64,000 nucleotides of DNA from Harmothoe impar (Eukaryota; Annelida; Polychaeta; Phyllodocida; Polynoidae): NCBI GenBank assembly GCA_947462335.1, contig OX381707.1, positions 65,490,816 to 65,554,815 on the forward strand. Reading direction: 5' to 3'. Below are positions 21,298 to 31,172 of this stretch, piece after piece (the stretch's first letter is position 1; each line of letters opens with the position of its first letter). The notes under the pieces were generated by a model that saw only the letters and a program-made list of their open reading frames with translations, did no database searches and had not been told where the DNA came from. The translations under genes and the position numbers were made by a program.

Positions 21298-23370
21298 CTA
21301 GTTTGGCTGCGAGTAGGCGTTTGCATCCGCCAGTGGAATGTCCTTGCCCGGCTTGTGCTTTATGGTGACATGATGGTCCTTGTTAGCAGCATCCAGCCAG
21401 AGCTGGCGGGAGCAGGCCGCGAGGATGTGGTCATGTGATTTGCCTGTGGTGAGGGCCTGGCTAGAGGCCATGTTGTCTGTGTACACAACATTGTTAAGTC
21501 CTGTGGAGAGGGGTGGGGACAAGGTGCGGTAGGCTATAATGAGGTTAGCTGCCTCCCTATGAACTATGAGGGGGAACTTGACCTTTTGAGCCTGGGTGTA
21601 CTCCAGGGAGTAGTAGTGGGAGTTTGAGTTGCCCCCGCCCCACTCAAGTGAGGAGTCACAGAAGATGTCGTAGTCCTGCAGGTCGGGTTGGAGGAAGTGG
21701 ACACCATTGGTAGACTTGGCATAGGTGAGAAACCACTTGACGTCTAGCAGGAAGGCCTTTGTTATGAAGGCCGGGGCTTTATCTGTGGCCTGCCTCAGAG
21801 TCTCCAGTATGCGGCACACGAACCTGCGGGCAGCTGGAATACATTGTGATACATGTATTATTTTTCCTGCTAGGGACTGGATCTTGGTTTTTCGAGCATA
21901 CCTGGTTTTTGTCCACAGCAGGCACTCTTGGTGTATTTCTTGTAGTTTGGGGGCGGGAACCTTCAAGCTCATAGCAATGGTGTCAAACTGAAACCCGAGC
22001 CACTCCATCCTCTGGGTGGGGGGCTGACACTTTGCTGGAGAGAGCTGGAGTCCTAGCTCGGCTGTGAGTTGAAGGAAGGCCTTGTAGGCCGCCTCGGCTA
22101 GGGCCAATGTGGGGGCTGCTCCGCAAAAGTTGTCCAGGTATGCCAATGACCAATGCCCTCTGAGGGCCAATAAGTGGACTACAGCGTTGGTGGTCCTTTG
22201 GCATGCCGACAAGGAAAGTCTTGCGCCGAATGAGGGGCATACATCTAGATAGTATTTACCCTGGAATTGTAGGCCTAGGAGGGGTAGGTCAGATGGCTCA
22301 GATCTCAGCTGGCGATAGGCCCTAGAAAGGTCCCCCTTCCATAGGTAGCATGAGGGTCCAAGGGACTTGACTTTGGTAGTGAGGTCCTCCACAGTAGGCA
22401 GGGTGTAGGCGCAAGACTTGCCCTCTAGGCAGTTCTTAGTAATGCTGCCGTTCACGCCTGTGCCATCTGGGTATGACAAGTCGAGCACGACCCGCCTATC
22501 AGTCGTGTCCTTCTTAGGTGTAGTGAGAAGGGGGGCCACTCCAGTCCAGGGGGTGAAGGGGGGACTGTCAAATGGGCCTAGTAGCGCCCCAAGGGACAGC
22601 TCCTTCTTTATGAATGCAGCAACCTGGGAGGTGTGGCGTGTAGCTGAGGAATGATTGTCCTTCACTATGGGTGGAGGCTGGGACCCGGTAAAACCTACGG
22701 GCCAGCCATACCTGAGGTATGACAGTAGGTCCTGGTCATGGTAATCCACCAGCAACCTGTCCCATGCATCAAGATTGAGGTCTGAAGGTACTGTGATGCG
22801 ACAGCACAAGTGGTTGGGAAGTTTAGAGTTCCTCACTGCCGAGTAGAGCATGGAGTACTGTGTGAAGTTGTACCACTGTTTGGGATCCACCCTGGGCCAG
22901 AATGCATCCCTGACCGGAGCATACTGGTGAGGTGTAGGGCCTATAGGGGGAGGGGCGTCAAGTGACAGGTAACTGTAATGTTGGGCGTCGTGATCCCCTT
23001 CCATACACAGGGGGAGGTCACATGCTGAGCCCGAGCGCCCCTTGTATGGCCTGTAGTCGACATCACCCATGTGCATAACACAGCCAGGAGCTGCATCTGC
23101 ATCGTTGATGGTAGGTGTGGAGCTACACTGTAATGTAGAAGTGAAGGCATGCTGGCATGGACCGGTGCCTGTGACAGTCAGCCTCCCAGGGGCACCCCGG
23201 GGGGTGTCACACACTGGAGGAGGCCCGGTGGGTAGGTCCATGCATGTAGTGGTGGGTAAGGCTGAAGATCCACACACAGCCGGGAGCACCGACTCATGGG
23301 GGTAGGCTGTGGGAACTATAGCTGAAACAGCATGATCATTACAGTGTAGGGTTGAGCCGGGCGTGCCGGT
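21298..23370 (-). CDS. pol: Pol: RT-RNase H of element 2, altered active site
   Basis: This open frame of about 690 codons directly follows the gag UGA (23371-23373) in the same frame and ends at UAG 21298-21300. The first in-frame ATG is at 23239-23241 (MDLPTG). RT blocks RRVVLDLSYP, KGDLSRAYRQL and PSFGAR match element 1. The catalytic motif reads AYLDNF, with Asn (22129-22131) in place of the second Asp of Y-x-D-D, which should cripple polymerisation. RNase H acidic residues are seen in FCDSS, HREAA, YTDN and LADA. Apart from the active-site change the frame is intact. Confidence 0.88.
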   Translation of the reverse strand, partial: TGTPGSTLHCNDHAVSAIVPTAYPHESVLPAVCGSSALPTTTCMDLPTGPPPVCDTPRGAPGRLTVTGTGPCQHAFTSTLQCSSTPTINDADAAPGCVMHMGDVDYRPYKGRSGSACDLPLCMEGDHDAQHYSYLSLDAPPPIGPTPHQYAPVRDAFWPRVDPKQWYNFTQYSMLYSAVRNSKLPNHLCCRITVPSDLNLDAWDRLLVDYHDQDLLSYLRYGWPVGFTGSQPPPIVKDNHSSATRHTSQVAAFIKKELSLGALLGPFDSPPFTPWTGVAPLLTTPKKDTTDRRVVLDLSYPDGTGVNGSITKNCLEGKSCAYTLPTVEDLTTKVKSLGPSCYLWKGDLSRAYRQLRSEPSDLPLLGLQFQGKYYLDVCPSFGARLSLSACQRTTNAVVHLLALRGHWSLAYLDNFCGAAPTLALAEAAYKAFLQLTAELGLQLSPAKCQPPTQRMEWLGFQFDTIAMSLKVPAPKLQEIHQECLLWTKTRYARKTKIQSLAGKIIHVSQCIPAARRFVCRILETLRQATDKAPAFITKAFLLDVKWFLTYAKSTNGVHFLQPDLQDYDIFCDSSLEWGGGNSNSHYYSLEYTQAQKVKFPLIVHREAANLIIAYRTLSPPLSTGLNNVVYTDNMASSQALTTGKSHDHILAACSRQLWLDAANKDHHVTIKHKPGKDIPLADANAYSQPN

Positions 23371-24825
23371 TCAGGCCCGAAAGGGCTGAAACCTGGGATT
23401 GTTTTTGATGTTACATGCAGGGAGGGAGTGGAAGTAAATCACCTGCATATTAGATCTGCACCAGGAGCAGTGGTGCCCATTCTGGACCCCGGCCTCAACA
23501 TGCCCATCTTGTTTCAGGCACCCAGCCGAGGAGTTGAACTGATCACAGGGGACATCAGTGCGGTTAGCTGAGCTGAGTGGCTTTTTGCGGTGTCGGGGGC
23601 GGGAGGTGCCTGAGTTGGGGTTGTTGATGCTAGATGGGGCAGGGGCCGAGGTGTCAGGGTAGTAGGCCTCTACATGTGACGTAGGTTGGGGCCTAGACGC
23701 AGAGGGTGGAGGGCGTGGAGCTTTGCTGGTAGGTGCTGTAGTGGTGGAGGCAGCTGAGGCAGCGACAACTGAGGCTAGTGTGGGGAAGAGCCTGCCGGTC
23801 CTGAACCGGGATGTGACATTCCTCATTGCAGACACCTCAGGATCCACCCATTCCGGCCTAGATGGATCAGACCACCTGATGGTGCCATCGGCGACCCCAC
23901 TGAGCACGTCCTCAGACCACTCTCTCACCTGTTCCCATTGGTAGTCCTTAGCATCCTGCAGCACATCATGGAAATGGCCCTGAATCTTAGGCCTATCCAG
24001 TATAGGGGTCCTATCATCAATCACCAGCCTATGCAAGCCATACAGGTACTCAGGAGCCTCCAGTTGGGAAAGGGTGGTTTTAACACGTGTAGGCCCATAG
24101 GTAACATAATCGTGGGGGTGTGAGGGCCTACCTTCGATAGTAGAAATATGCTGGGCGGTGTCCAGGAGAGCCTGGACCTGAAGACCGACCAAGGGGTTAG
24201 TAGCCTCCTTCATGGAGGTGGGGAGAAACTGGGCGGCGAACGGAGCGGAGACCGACCCGGGCTGGTGTTGTTGGCGGGCCTGGCGGCGTGTGACAGCCGT
24301 AGGCGACAGCGTGACCTCAATGTCACCCTGACTGTCATCCCCCGGGGCCGAGTCGGTGTCATCCGGGAGGACGGCAGCCGAGGCCGCCCGAGAGGGAGAC
24401 TGAGCCTTAGAGCGTGTAGAGGCCTTTTTCCCGGCCTGTGCCTGATTGTCAACCCGTCTTCTCTTACTCACAGATTTGTCCGGCGACGGGAAATCAGGGC
24501 ACATGCGCTTGAGCCTGAAGAGGATCTGAGTAGAGGTGTCGGACACCGACACCACGTTTTGTTCCAAGTTCCCGAGCCGCGATTCCAATTCCACGACTTT
24601 GTCACCGAGCTCTTTGGTACCCATCCTTTTTGGGCGGGTCGCAGGAGCAGGGACCGCTGCTGACCTTGTAGCAGCACCCCTCGGCATGATGGAGGTCGGG
24701 GAAGGGGATAAACTAACTTGAATAGGGGAGAAATTAAAGTTTATGTTTGAGTGTCGAATCTCAAGATGGAAGCGGACGCTGCGCTTGTAGGTCAGTGGGA
24801 CGCTGGTACCAGCGGAGTAGTTCAT
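23371..24825 (-). CDS. gag: Gag-like protein of element 2
   Basis: The first ATG (24825) lies inside repeat A1 with A at -3; a second at 24687 (MPRGAATRS) also has A at -3 and may be the true start, since the intervening residues look like translated leader. From 24825 the product is 484 residues. A predicted coiled-coil (KELGDKVVELESRLGNLEQ) is followed by a basic segment and a middle region shared with element 1 (YLYGL, RGY-like and SEDVLSG blocks). The C-terminal Cys/His cluster is CDQFNSSAGC, HHCSWC, FHSLPAC. The frame stops at UGA and continues without another stop into pol. Confidence 0.85.
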   Translation of the reverse strand: MNYSAGTSVPLTYKRSVRFHLEIRHSNINFNFSPIQVSLSPSPTSIMPRGAATRSAAVPAPATRPKRMGTKELGDKVVELESRLGNLEQNVVSVSDTSTQILFRLKRMCPDFPSPDKSVSKRRRVDNQAQAGKKASTRSKAQSPSRAASAAVLPDDTDSAPGDDSQGDIEVTLSPTAVTRRQARQQHQPGSVSAPFAAQFLPTSMKEATNPLVGLQVQALLDTAQHISTIEGRPSHPHDYVTYGPTRVKTTLSQLEAPEYLYGLHRLVIDDRTPILDRPKIQGHFHDVLQDAKDYQWEQVREWSEDVLSGVADGTIRWSDPSRPEWVDPEVSAMRNVTSRFRTGRLFPTLASVVAASAASTTTAPTSKAPRPPPSASRPQPTSHVEAYYPDTSAPAPSSINNPNSGTSRPRHRKKPLSSANRTDVPCDQFNSSAGCLKQDGHVEAGVQNGHHCSWCRSNMQVIYFHSLPACNIKNNPRFQPFRA

Positions 24826-24908
24826 GATCCCGGCACAGGGGGCGTGACCGTTTGGCGCTTCTTATTTTCCCATCATTAAACAGCAGATTTTGTCAATTAC
24901 TGATAATG
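24735..24908 (-). repeat. Split direct repeat A1, 5' end of element 2
   Basis: 174 bp identical by eye to A2. It contains the upstream gag ATG and presumably the promoter. It begins CATTATCAGTAATT on the minus strand. Confidence 0.92.
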
Positions 24909-27900
24909 GTATATGCATGCCATTGTTCACCAAGATCTATAATCATTAAACAATCCATATATGGAAACAGTACAAATATAAAGGTGCTGCATGTTTGAAC
25001 ATAAAGACTAAGAATATGGCTGATTCTCACCAATCCAGTGCAAGTAGCTTGGGAAGGGGCGATTTTACAAACATTTGAGCAGATAAAAATCGTTTTGCCT
25101 ACATATACTAGGGGTGTCCCACCAACTATGTGCAAAGTTGGAACCATTAAATCAGAAAACTGTTGCTATGGTAACCAGTCAAAGTAACTATGTCAACAAA
25201 TCGTGAAGAATCGAGTGACGCACATGCTTTCTTATCAGCTATCTCGTCTTTTTTGTATTTAAGGTATATTTTACCTTAGTACATAATCATATTGCAAACA
25301 AAAGAGGTTAAGCATCATATCTAAACTATTTAACCATACTTTGTCATGTATCTCGTGTCTTTTTTCTCCAGATCAAGAAAAAGCTGAAATTTCGCTAGGC
25401 TCGAAATAATAAATTATTTCAGTAGACTATCTTCCAGATATCTATACTCCCTGGAACCCTGATAAAAGTTTCTAATTCCTACTGGAATATATTGTCAAAT
25501 ATATACCATTACAAGATGTAGTTGAGACATAGGCTCTGCAATGTCCCCAGTACCCCTCCCACGGCTATGAAGATGCGTCACTCGATTCTTCAGGTTCACC
25601 TGATGGTTAAATTAGAGATCATTACCTATCCATTGGTAGTTCCGTGTTTCGTTTTCAATTTTAAACAATATATCATCATACAATATGAAGGAGCTTACTT
25701 AAGTTACCCATACAGCATGATGTCTGTCTTAGAATCTGGATTTATTTTTTTCACTTCGCCCATTACTTCACATTTTAGAGGAGAAAATACTTAATCATGC
25801 CCTTATATACTCCTTGGAAATGTGTCACCACAATGAGATATAATTCGGTAGCAATAGATGAAAGAATGTACACACTTTATTTATAGCCAGGGTTGATAAG
25901 TTAGGAAATAAAAAGGAGAGACATCATGAGTAGAAATGTGCTGTGTATACTGATATATTTCAGAATATATAAATATGGTGTCACTCGATTCCTCAGTACT
26001 TAGTTAATACAGGTATATGTAAAACCAGCTGTATAGAGTTCCCTTTCTGCACTAAGTATGCTGTGGCTTTTTCATATAAATTTACTTAGTGCCCCATGAC
26101 CCATAGTTGAATATTGTGCTTTGGATTTTAATAGTCCATTGGAAAGGATGCCGGGAGTGTGGGATGGCAGGCAACAGATCTTGGTATAGCCTTACTTTTA
26201 GAAAGGTACTCAGCAGTGACAACGCAGAGAAAATGTGTACAAGCATGGTGTTTACACTTGATTGAAGGTACACTGGGTGTATACAAGGGGCTGTCTACAG
26301 ATGACGTCATGCTATTTTTGACCATTTCTGACCCCCATTTCCCCCTCTCTATATAGCAGTGTATGGGGAGCTGAACCCCTCAACCCCTCTTTTGTCCACT
26401 CCATACGACATCATTTATGGAATATAATTATCATAGGAAGTTGAAAAATAGCAGCTGCCATGGTTAACTGCTGTGGATGACTGCCATGGATGATTGAACC
26501 TGAACTGTTTCTGAACTTGCTGCCAGTTGACCCCTCCCATCGGGTCGGAAGGGATATGGGAGGAGGGGTGGGAGGGGGAAGGGTATAATTGCAATAGAGA
26601 GGGTTTCTTGAATTGATAAGGGATAGTTTCATTGGTTGTCTTTGCTGTCTCTCTTTAAGAGAGCATTTTGAGGGAGGAGAACTAATATGGTGAAATCATA
26701 AATAATGATTTCATTATAATTGTCCCTCAAAATGCCCCCTGCCTGATCACCTCCTTTCTCTTAACACACCCTCTCTCTCTAACAACTCCCCTCCCTTCTT
26801 CCCCTTCCTTACCACATCATCTCTCCTACCATACTAGTACCCCTCCCCACTCCATGTCCTCTCCCTCACTAAGTCCCCTCCCATGCTATTGCCCCTCCCT
26901 CACTCCCCATGACCATTTCCTCACCCCTCCCCTATCAATGCTAAATTCTGTATTATTGACAGATTATTGCACTCAACCATGTGATACTGGCGTATAAATT
27001 GAATAGGTAACCCCCCATCCACTCTATATGAAGCCCAGAGTATAGGTCCTAGCACTGCTCATACTGTTGGTGGAAGGGCAGGAGTTTGTGGGCCTTAAAT
27101 ATAATTATTATGGAAGCTATGGTAATTATATACACTGAGCGTCACTCGATTCTGTGCGTCACTCGATTCTTCCGCACATATATAGGCTCTCCAGCTTAAA
27201 TAGTTTTGGCTGACTTCTGGGCTTTTCACAGAATGTTCCCCATATTATAGACATAGTTGATGTGCAAAAGAAAAATTTGAAATCTATTTATCATGAGAGC
27301 TATGGTAATTTTATATACTTGGTGTCACTCGATTTTGTGCGTCACTCGATTCTTCCGTACATACATAGAGAAGCCTACCACCTTTCCATGTGTTTGCTGA
27401 ATTCTGTATTTTTGCCAGGTTGTTCCCCTCATTATAGACAAACTTGATGTGTAGAATAAATAGTTAAATATTTTTATTGTGAGAGCTATGGTTATTTATA
27501 GTGTGTCACTCGATTCCTCATAAAACTACACAGTACTGCAATCATGAATTCCATTTGGCTCTGCTGCCAGGTGTTTACAAAATTTTCACATTTTAGAAAT
27601 TATTTATGTGCATATAGTTACTTATTATTCTTTAGGCACATTTGGTTCGATTACATATCTTTCTGATGTAAAGCTAGGGGGGGTTGTAGGATGTGTCACT
27701 CGATTCCTCAGAAAACTACACAAACATATTCAGTCACCAAGCACCTAGACACATTGACATGATCAAACTATAAACACCCCAAACATTCCATCCATTGACT
27801 TTCTACATAGAAATAATGAGAATAGCCATACGGTTCTTCAATATATTCTAGAATGCATGATAGAACATCCATTACTTGTAAAAAGTCCAAGAAAACCCCT

Positions 27901-28260
27901 AATTTTGCCCGGTATTGGCCTCTCACACCCTTAATATTACTCACAGAAGGGCAAAACCAGGGTTGCCCATGTAGCCCTATTCAGGCTCGATCTGATAGGA
28001 TTGGTAAGGATCAATACAAAACCATTCATGCAGGGTTACAACCTGTTTAAGTCAAAAATAGCCAGTTGCACTGGACTGGTGAGAATCAGCCATATGTGTT
28101 TGCACTTTGTTTGCACCTTTCTTGAATCTCCACATACCAGTCTGAGTACTCCTAGTATGAGGCAGGCTATAGTTTATTTGACAATAGTGGAATCCCAAGT
28201 TAGACGTTGTACCTCATGGATATCTCCAACAGGTACAACTACCCCTGTATACATATAGCC
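24909..28260. repeat. Old repeat region bounded by inverted segments
   Basis: TGATTCTCACCAATCCAGTG (25020-25039) is matched in inverted orientation by CACTGGACTGGTGAGAATCA at about 28070-28089. Between them nine copies of GTCACTCGATTC or close variants occur, one inverted near 25209 and the others direct near 25576, 25979, 27141, 27158, 27324, 27341, 27505 and 27695. From about 26920 to 27720 these sit in a degenerate tandem unit of about 180 bp that also carries AGCTATGGT and ATTATAGACA. No transposase frame is seen. It may be a decayed large non-autonomous element. Confidence 0.5.
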
Positions 28261-28930
28261 ACTTAGTGGTAGATGCCACACATGCAATGACATTTAGCCT
28301 TATAATCTGTTTTGTGGGTTAAGATTCTAATCAGATTATTTCAGCACTGTATTCCCAACACATTTCCCTTAGCAATCCATAACATATTTTGCAAAAGTTT
28401 ACATGCCTAATGTAACAAAATCGAGTTTTAATGCAGAAAACACTGTAGAAATAGCAGTATCTTGGGGGTGGAATTACAATTTATTGTCGTCTGACCCTGA
28501 GGTCAACAGTATCTGCCCGTGTCAGGGCTGTCACCACTGGGTCACATCAAAGAGAAAGTGACACTCCTCAGCTGTACAGATGTTAAATGCCTGAACAAAT
28601 CACTGCCATTCATTGCTGCACATGGGATCTTAATGTGTAAACCGGGACAGCCCTATTACAGCACGTCCCAGAACTGCATGCCATGAAGAGGCAGACTGAG
28701 ATAAGAAGCTAAACATCTGCTGGGAGATGATTCAGCTGGTCAGGTTCACTCTCCAGGTATAGACTGTCTGTGTTAATTGACAGTATAGACACGCAACGTC
28801 TCATTAGATGTTATGCCATGCCCACGTTATTTTGATTAGGTATGGGTAGGCCTAATTAAGTTCAAGAAGGAGAACGAGAGGAGACACAGGGAATAGATGA
28901 GGTGTTTCGATGGCAGTCAGTAATGGAATA
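28261..28930. other. Non-coding DNA, nothing recognised
   Basis: No reading frame, RNA gene, tandem array or inverted end is supported here. Confidence 0.4.
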
Positions 28931-29912
28931 GGCCGTGACTATTGACAGTTTGAACTGTCAATAACAGAATAAAATTCCCTTATTGACAGTTCGAACTGTC
29001 AATACCAGGATATAATTCCCTTATTGACAGTTCGAACTGTCAATAAGGGAAAAGGAACTGTCAATAAGAGGAACTTAATCTCTTATTGCCAGTGTGAACT
29101 GTCAATAAGGGAATTATATCTTGGTATTGACAGTTTGAACTGTCAATAAGGGAATTTTATTCGGTAATAGACAGTGCAAACTGTCAATAAGAAGATTCCT
29201 TTCTACTATTGACAGTTTGCACTGTCAATAGCTGGGGCAACTTGATTTAGCTATTGACAGTTCAAATTGTCAATAGTGGAAAACTTTCCTCTTATTGACA
29301 GTTCCTCACCAAACTGTCAATAGTGGGAATGTGCTCTCTTATTGACAGTTCCTTATCATTACTGTCGTAACCCTGAGATCGATTTTGGTGGAAAAGTCGA
29401 TTTTGGTGGAAAAGCCGATTTTGGTGGAAAAGTCGACTTTGGTAGAAATGTGAATTTTGGTGGAAATGTCAATTTTTAGTGCAAACCGATTTTGAGTGCA
29501 AAACCTATTTTTGGGACAAACCCGATTTTTGGGGCAGAAACGATTTTGAGGCAAAACCGATTTTGAGGCAAAACCGATTTTTGAGCAAAACCGATTTGGG
29601 TACAAAACCGATTTTGGATGCAAAACCGATTTTGGATGCAAAACCGATTTTGGATGCAAAAACCGATTTTGGATGCACAACCGATTTTTGATGCAAAACC
29701 GATTTCGGTGAAGAAATACTTTTGCCAAAAAATACAACCTTTTTGACTCAAATGTCAGTGGGAGCTGTCAATAAGACAGAAATATTCCACTATTGACAGT
29801 TCGCATGAGGAACTGTCAATAACAGGAATAATTTCCATTGCTGACAGTGTGCACTGTCAATAACCGAAACATTTTCCACTATTGACAGTTCAAACTGTCA
29901 ATAGCGTTTTTG
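28931..29912 (+). mobile_element. Palindrome-array/minisatellite element, copy 1
   Basis: The element begins GGCCGTGACTATTGACAG and ends CTGTCAATAGCGTTTTTG. Left arm (28940-29370) and right arm (29755-29905) consist of spaced imperfect palindromes of the type TATTGACAGTTCGAACTGTC plus AATA. The core (about 29372-29745) is a run of GATTTTGGTGGAAAAG and AAACCGATTTTGG units. The candidate 9-bp flanks AATGGAATA and AATGGGGCC share five bases. No protein is encoded; frames through the core arise because the repeat unit is close to a multiple of three. Confidence 0.8.
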
Positions 29913-30301
29913 AATGGGGCCCGATAAACTGTCCTGAGCTTGTACAGATGATAGATTTAATGTTCTTCTTTCCTTTGTGAGCACGGCTGCCAAATTGGTT
30001 TTATTTGGTGCCATATGCCAGTGTCAGTCCGAATTGATCTAAAAATCCCGTTTTTGTGGACGACCTCTCACTTAACACATTGTTCATCATTATAGTCTTG
30101 GTACACTCACTTCCAGCTCCCATCTTAAGTGCCTATTCCACTGTATACAAGACTACAGCAGATGGTCAACGGACATTCAATTTTCAGTTGTTATTGCTGC
30201 TTCATTTCCACATTAGTCCATTGGATTTGAGTATTCATCCGTCAGATTCTGTCAGATTGTCAGTCGTCAGTTTGAAGGTTCAGCAAAAAAGCACTCATAA
30301 C

Positions 30302-30426
30302 GGAGTATTCCACTGACATCGGTCGGTCGTGATTTCTTCATCCGATGAAAGTCTATCATATTATACTTATGGGAGAATCTCGTCCGACCGACGGAATCAC
30401 AGCCGATTCCATCAGTGGAATACTCC
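30302..30426. repeat. 125-bp fold-back sequence
   Basis: GGAGTATTCCACTGA at the left is perfectly complementary to TCAGTGGAATACTCC at the right. Inside, CGGTCGGTCG and CGACCGACGG also approximate an inverted pair, so the whole segment folds. The outer flanks share ATAA, but a target duplication is not certain. Confidence 0.6.
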
Positions 30427-31088
30427 CTATAAGCAGGGTAATATTCTGTCCAGCAGACAGCATTGAAATGCAAAAAGCTGTCTGACAGGTGAAATGTCTT
30501 GTCCTGTTTTATCAATGGACAATCTAAAGTAAACTTAGTCTTCTGGACAGACAGTCTGGCAGGTAACATTTCATATATATACGATGAACTACACAGAGCT
30601 TTCGCGTGGAATAATTAGTGTCTTTGCTACCCGCTTGGCAGTGCCAATGTCCGGATGGTCATGTGATCATTGACGGCTGCAGAAATCAAAATGGCACAAA
30701 AGCGAAGATGAAGTGAACTCTCTACAAGGTGTAGGACCTGGTCCTGGAGCCATTATGGAGTTCAGGTCATTGTCCGCTGATGAATAGTAGATTGGTGAAT
30801 CTGCTGACAGTGCTGACTTGCCAAGGAATCAGCTGGGGAGTCTGATTCCTCTCCTGGCCGATGGCCTAAAACCATCCTTCTTCTCATTAAGCAATGTGTA
30901 TAGGAAAAAAAACATAGTTACATATTACTTGCTTGTTAGAGACTCTTTGTTTTTACTCCTATTATATGGTAGCCCAAAGCATACTTAATAGCTGTTATGT
31001 TCAATCTAGGACTAGTAATGATAACATTACTTAATTTATGTATTCTGAACTGCAGTAAACAACTGTCAAAACCGGTTCTATCATTTCG

Positions 31089-31172
31089 ACATTCATTGTG
31101 TGTGTTGTGATCCACATTCATGCATAGTGTTGTGATCCACATTCATGGTATTCATGCATAGTGTTGTGATCA
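31089..31172 (+). repeat. Short direct repeat of about 30 bp
   Basis: GTGTTGTGATCCACATTCAT is present twice and partly a third time, linked by GCATA or GGTATTCATGCATA. Confidence 0.8.

Larger units (their letters stand above)
19692..24908 (-). mobile_element. Ngaro-like YR retrotransposon, element 2 (decayed)
   Basis: This 5.22-kb element on the minus strand has the same A1-ORFs-B1-A2-B2 order. A1 is 24735-24908, B1 20195-20463, A2 20026-20199 and B2 19692-19964. A1 and A2 look identical; B1 and B2 differ by a substitution and small indels, including AT-repeat length. TAATG occurs at both outer ends, consistent with recombination at a short core. Its 5' end on the minus strand, CATTATCAGTAATT, resembles ATTGGTCAGTAATT of element 1. 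The RT motif is altered and the recombinase is broken, so the copy is not autonomous. Confidence 0.9.

Noticed and set aside
28940..29370. CRISPR-like array of short palindromic repeats with spacers
   Set aside because: Repeats are diverged, spacers are themselves conserved between copies, spacing is irregular, no cas genes are present, and the surroundings are eukaryotic with mobile-element ends.
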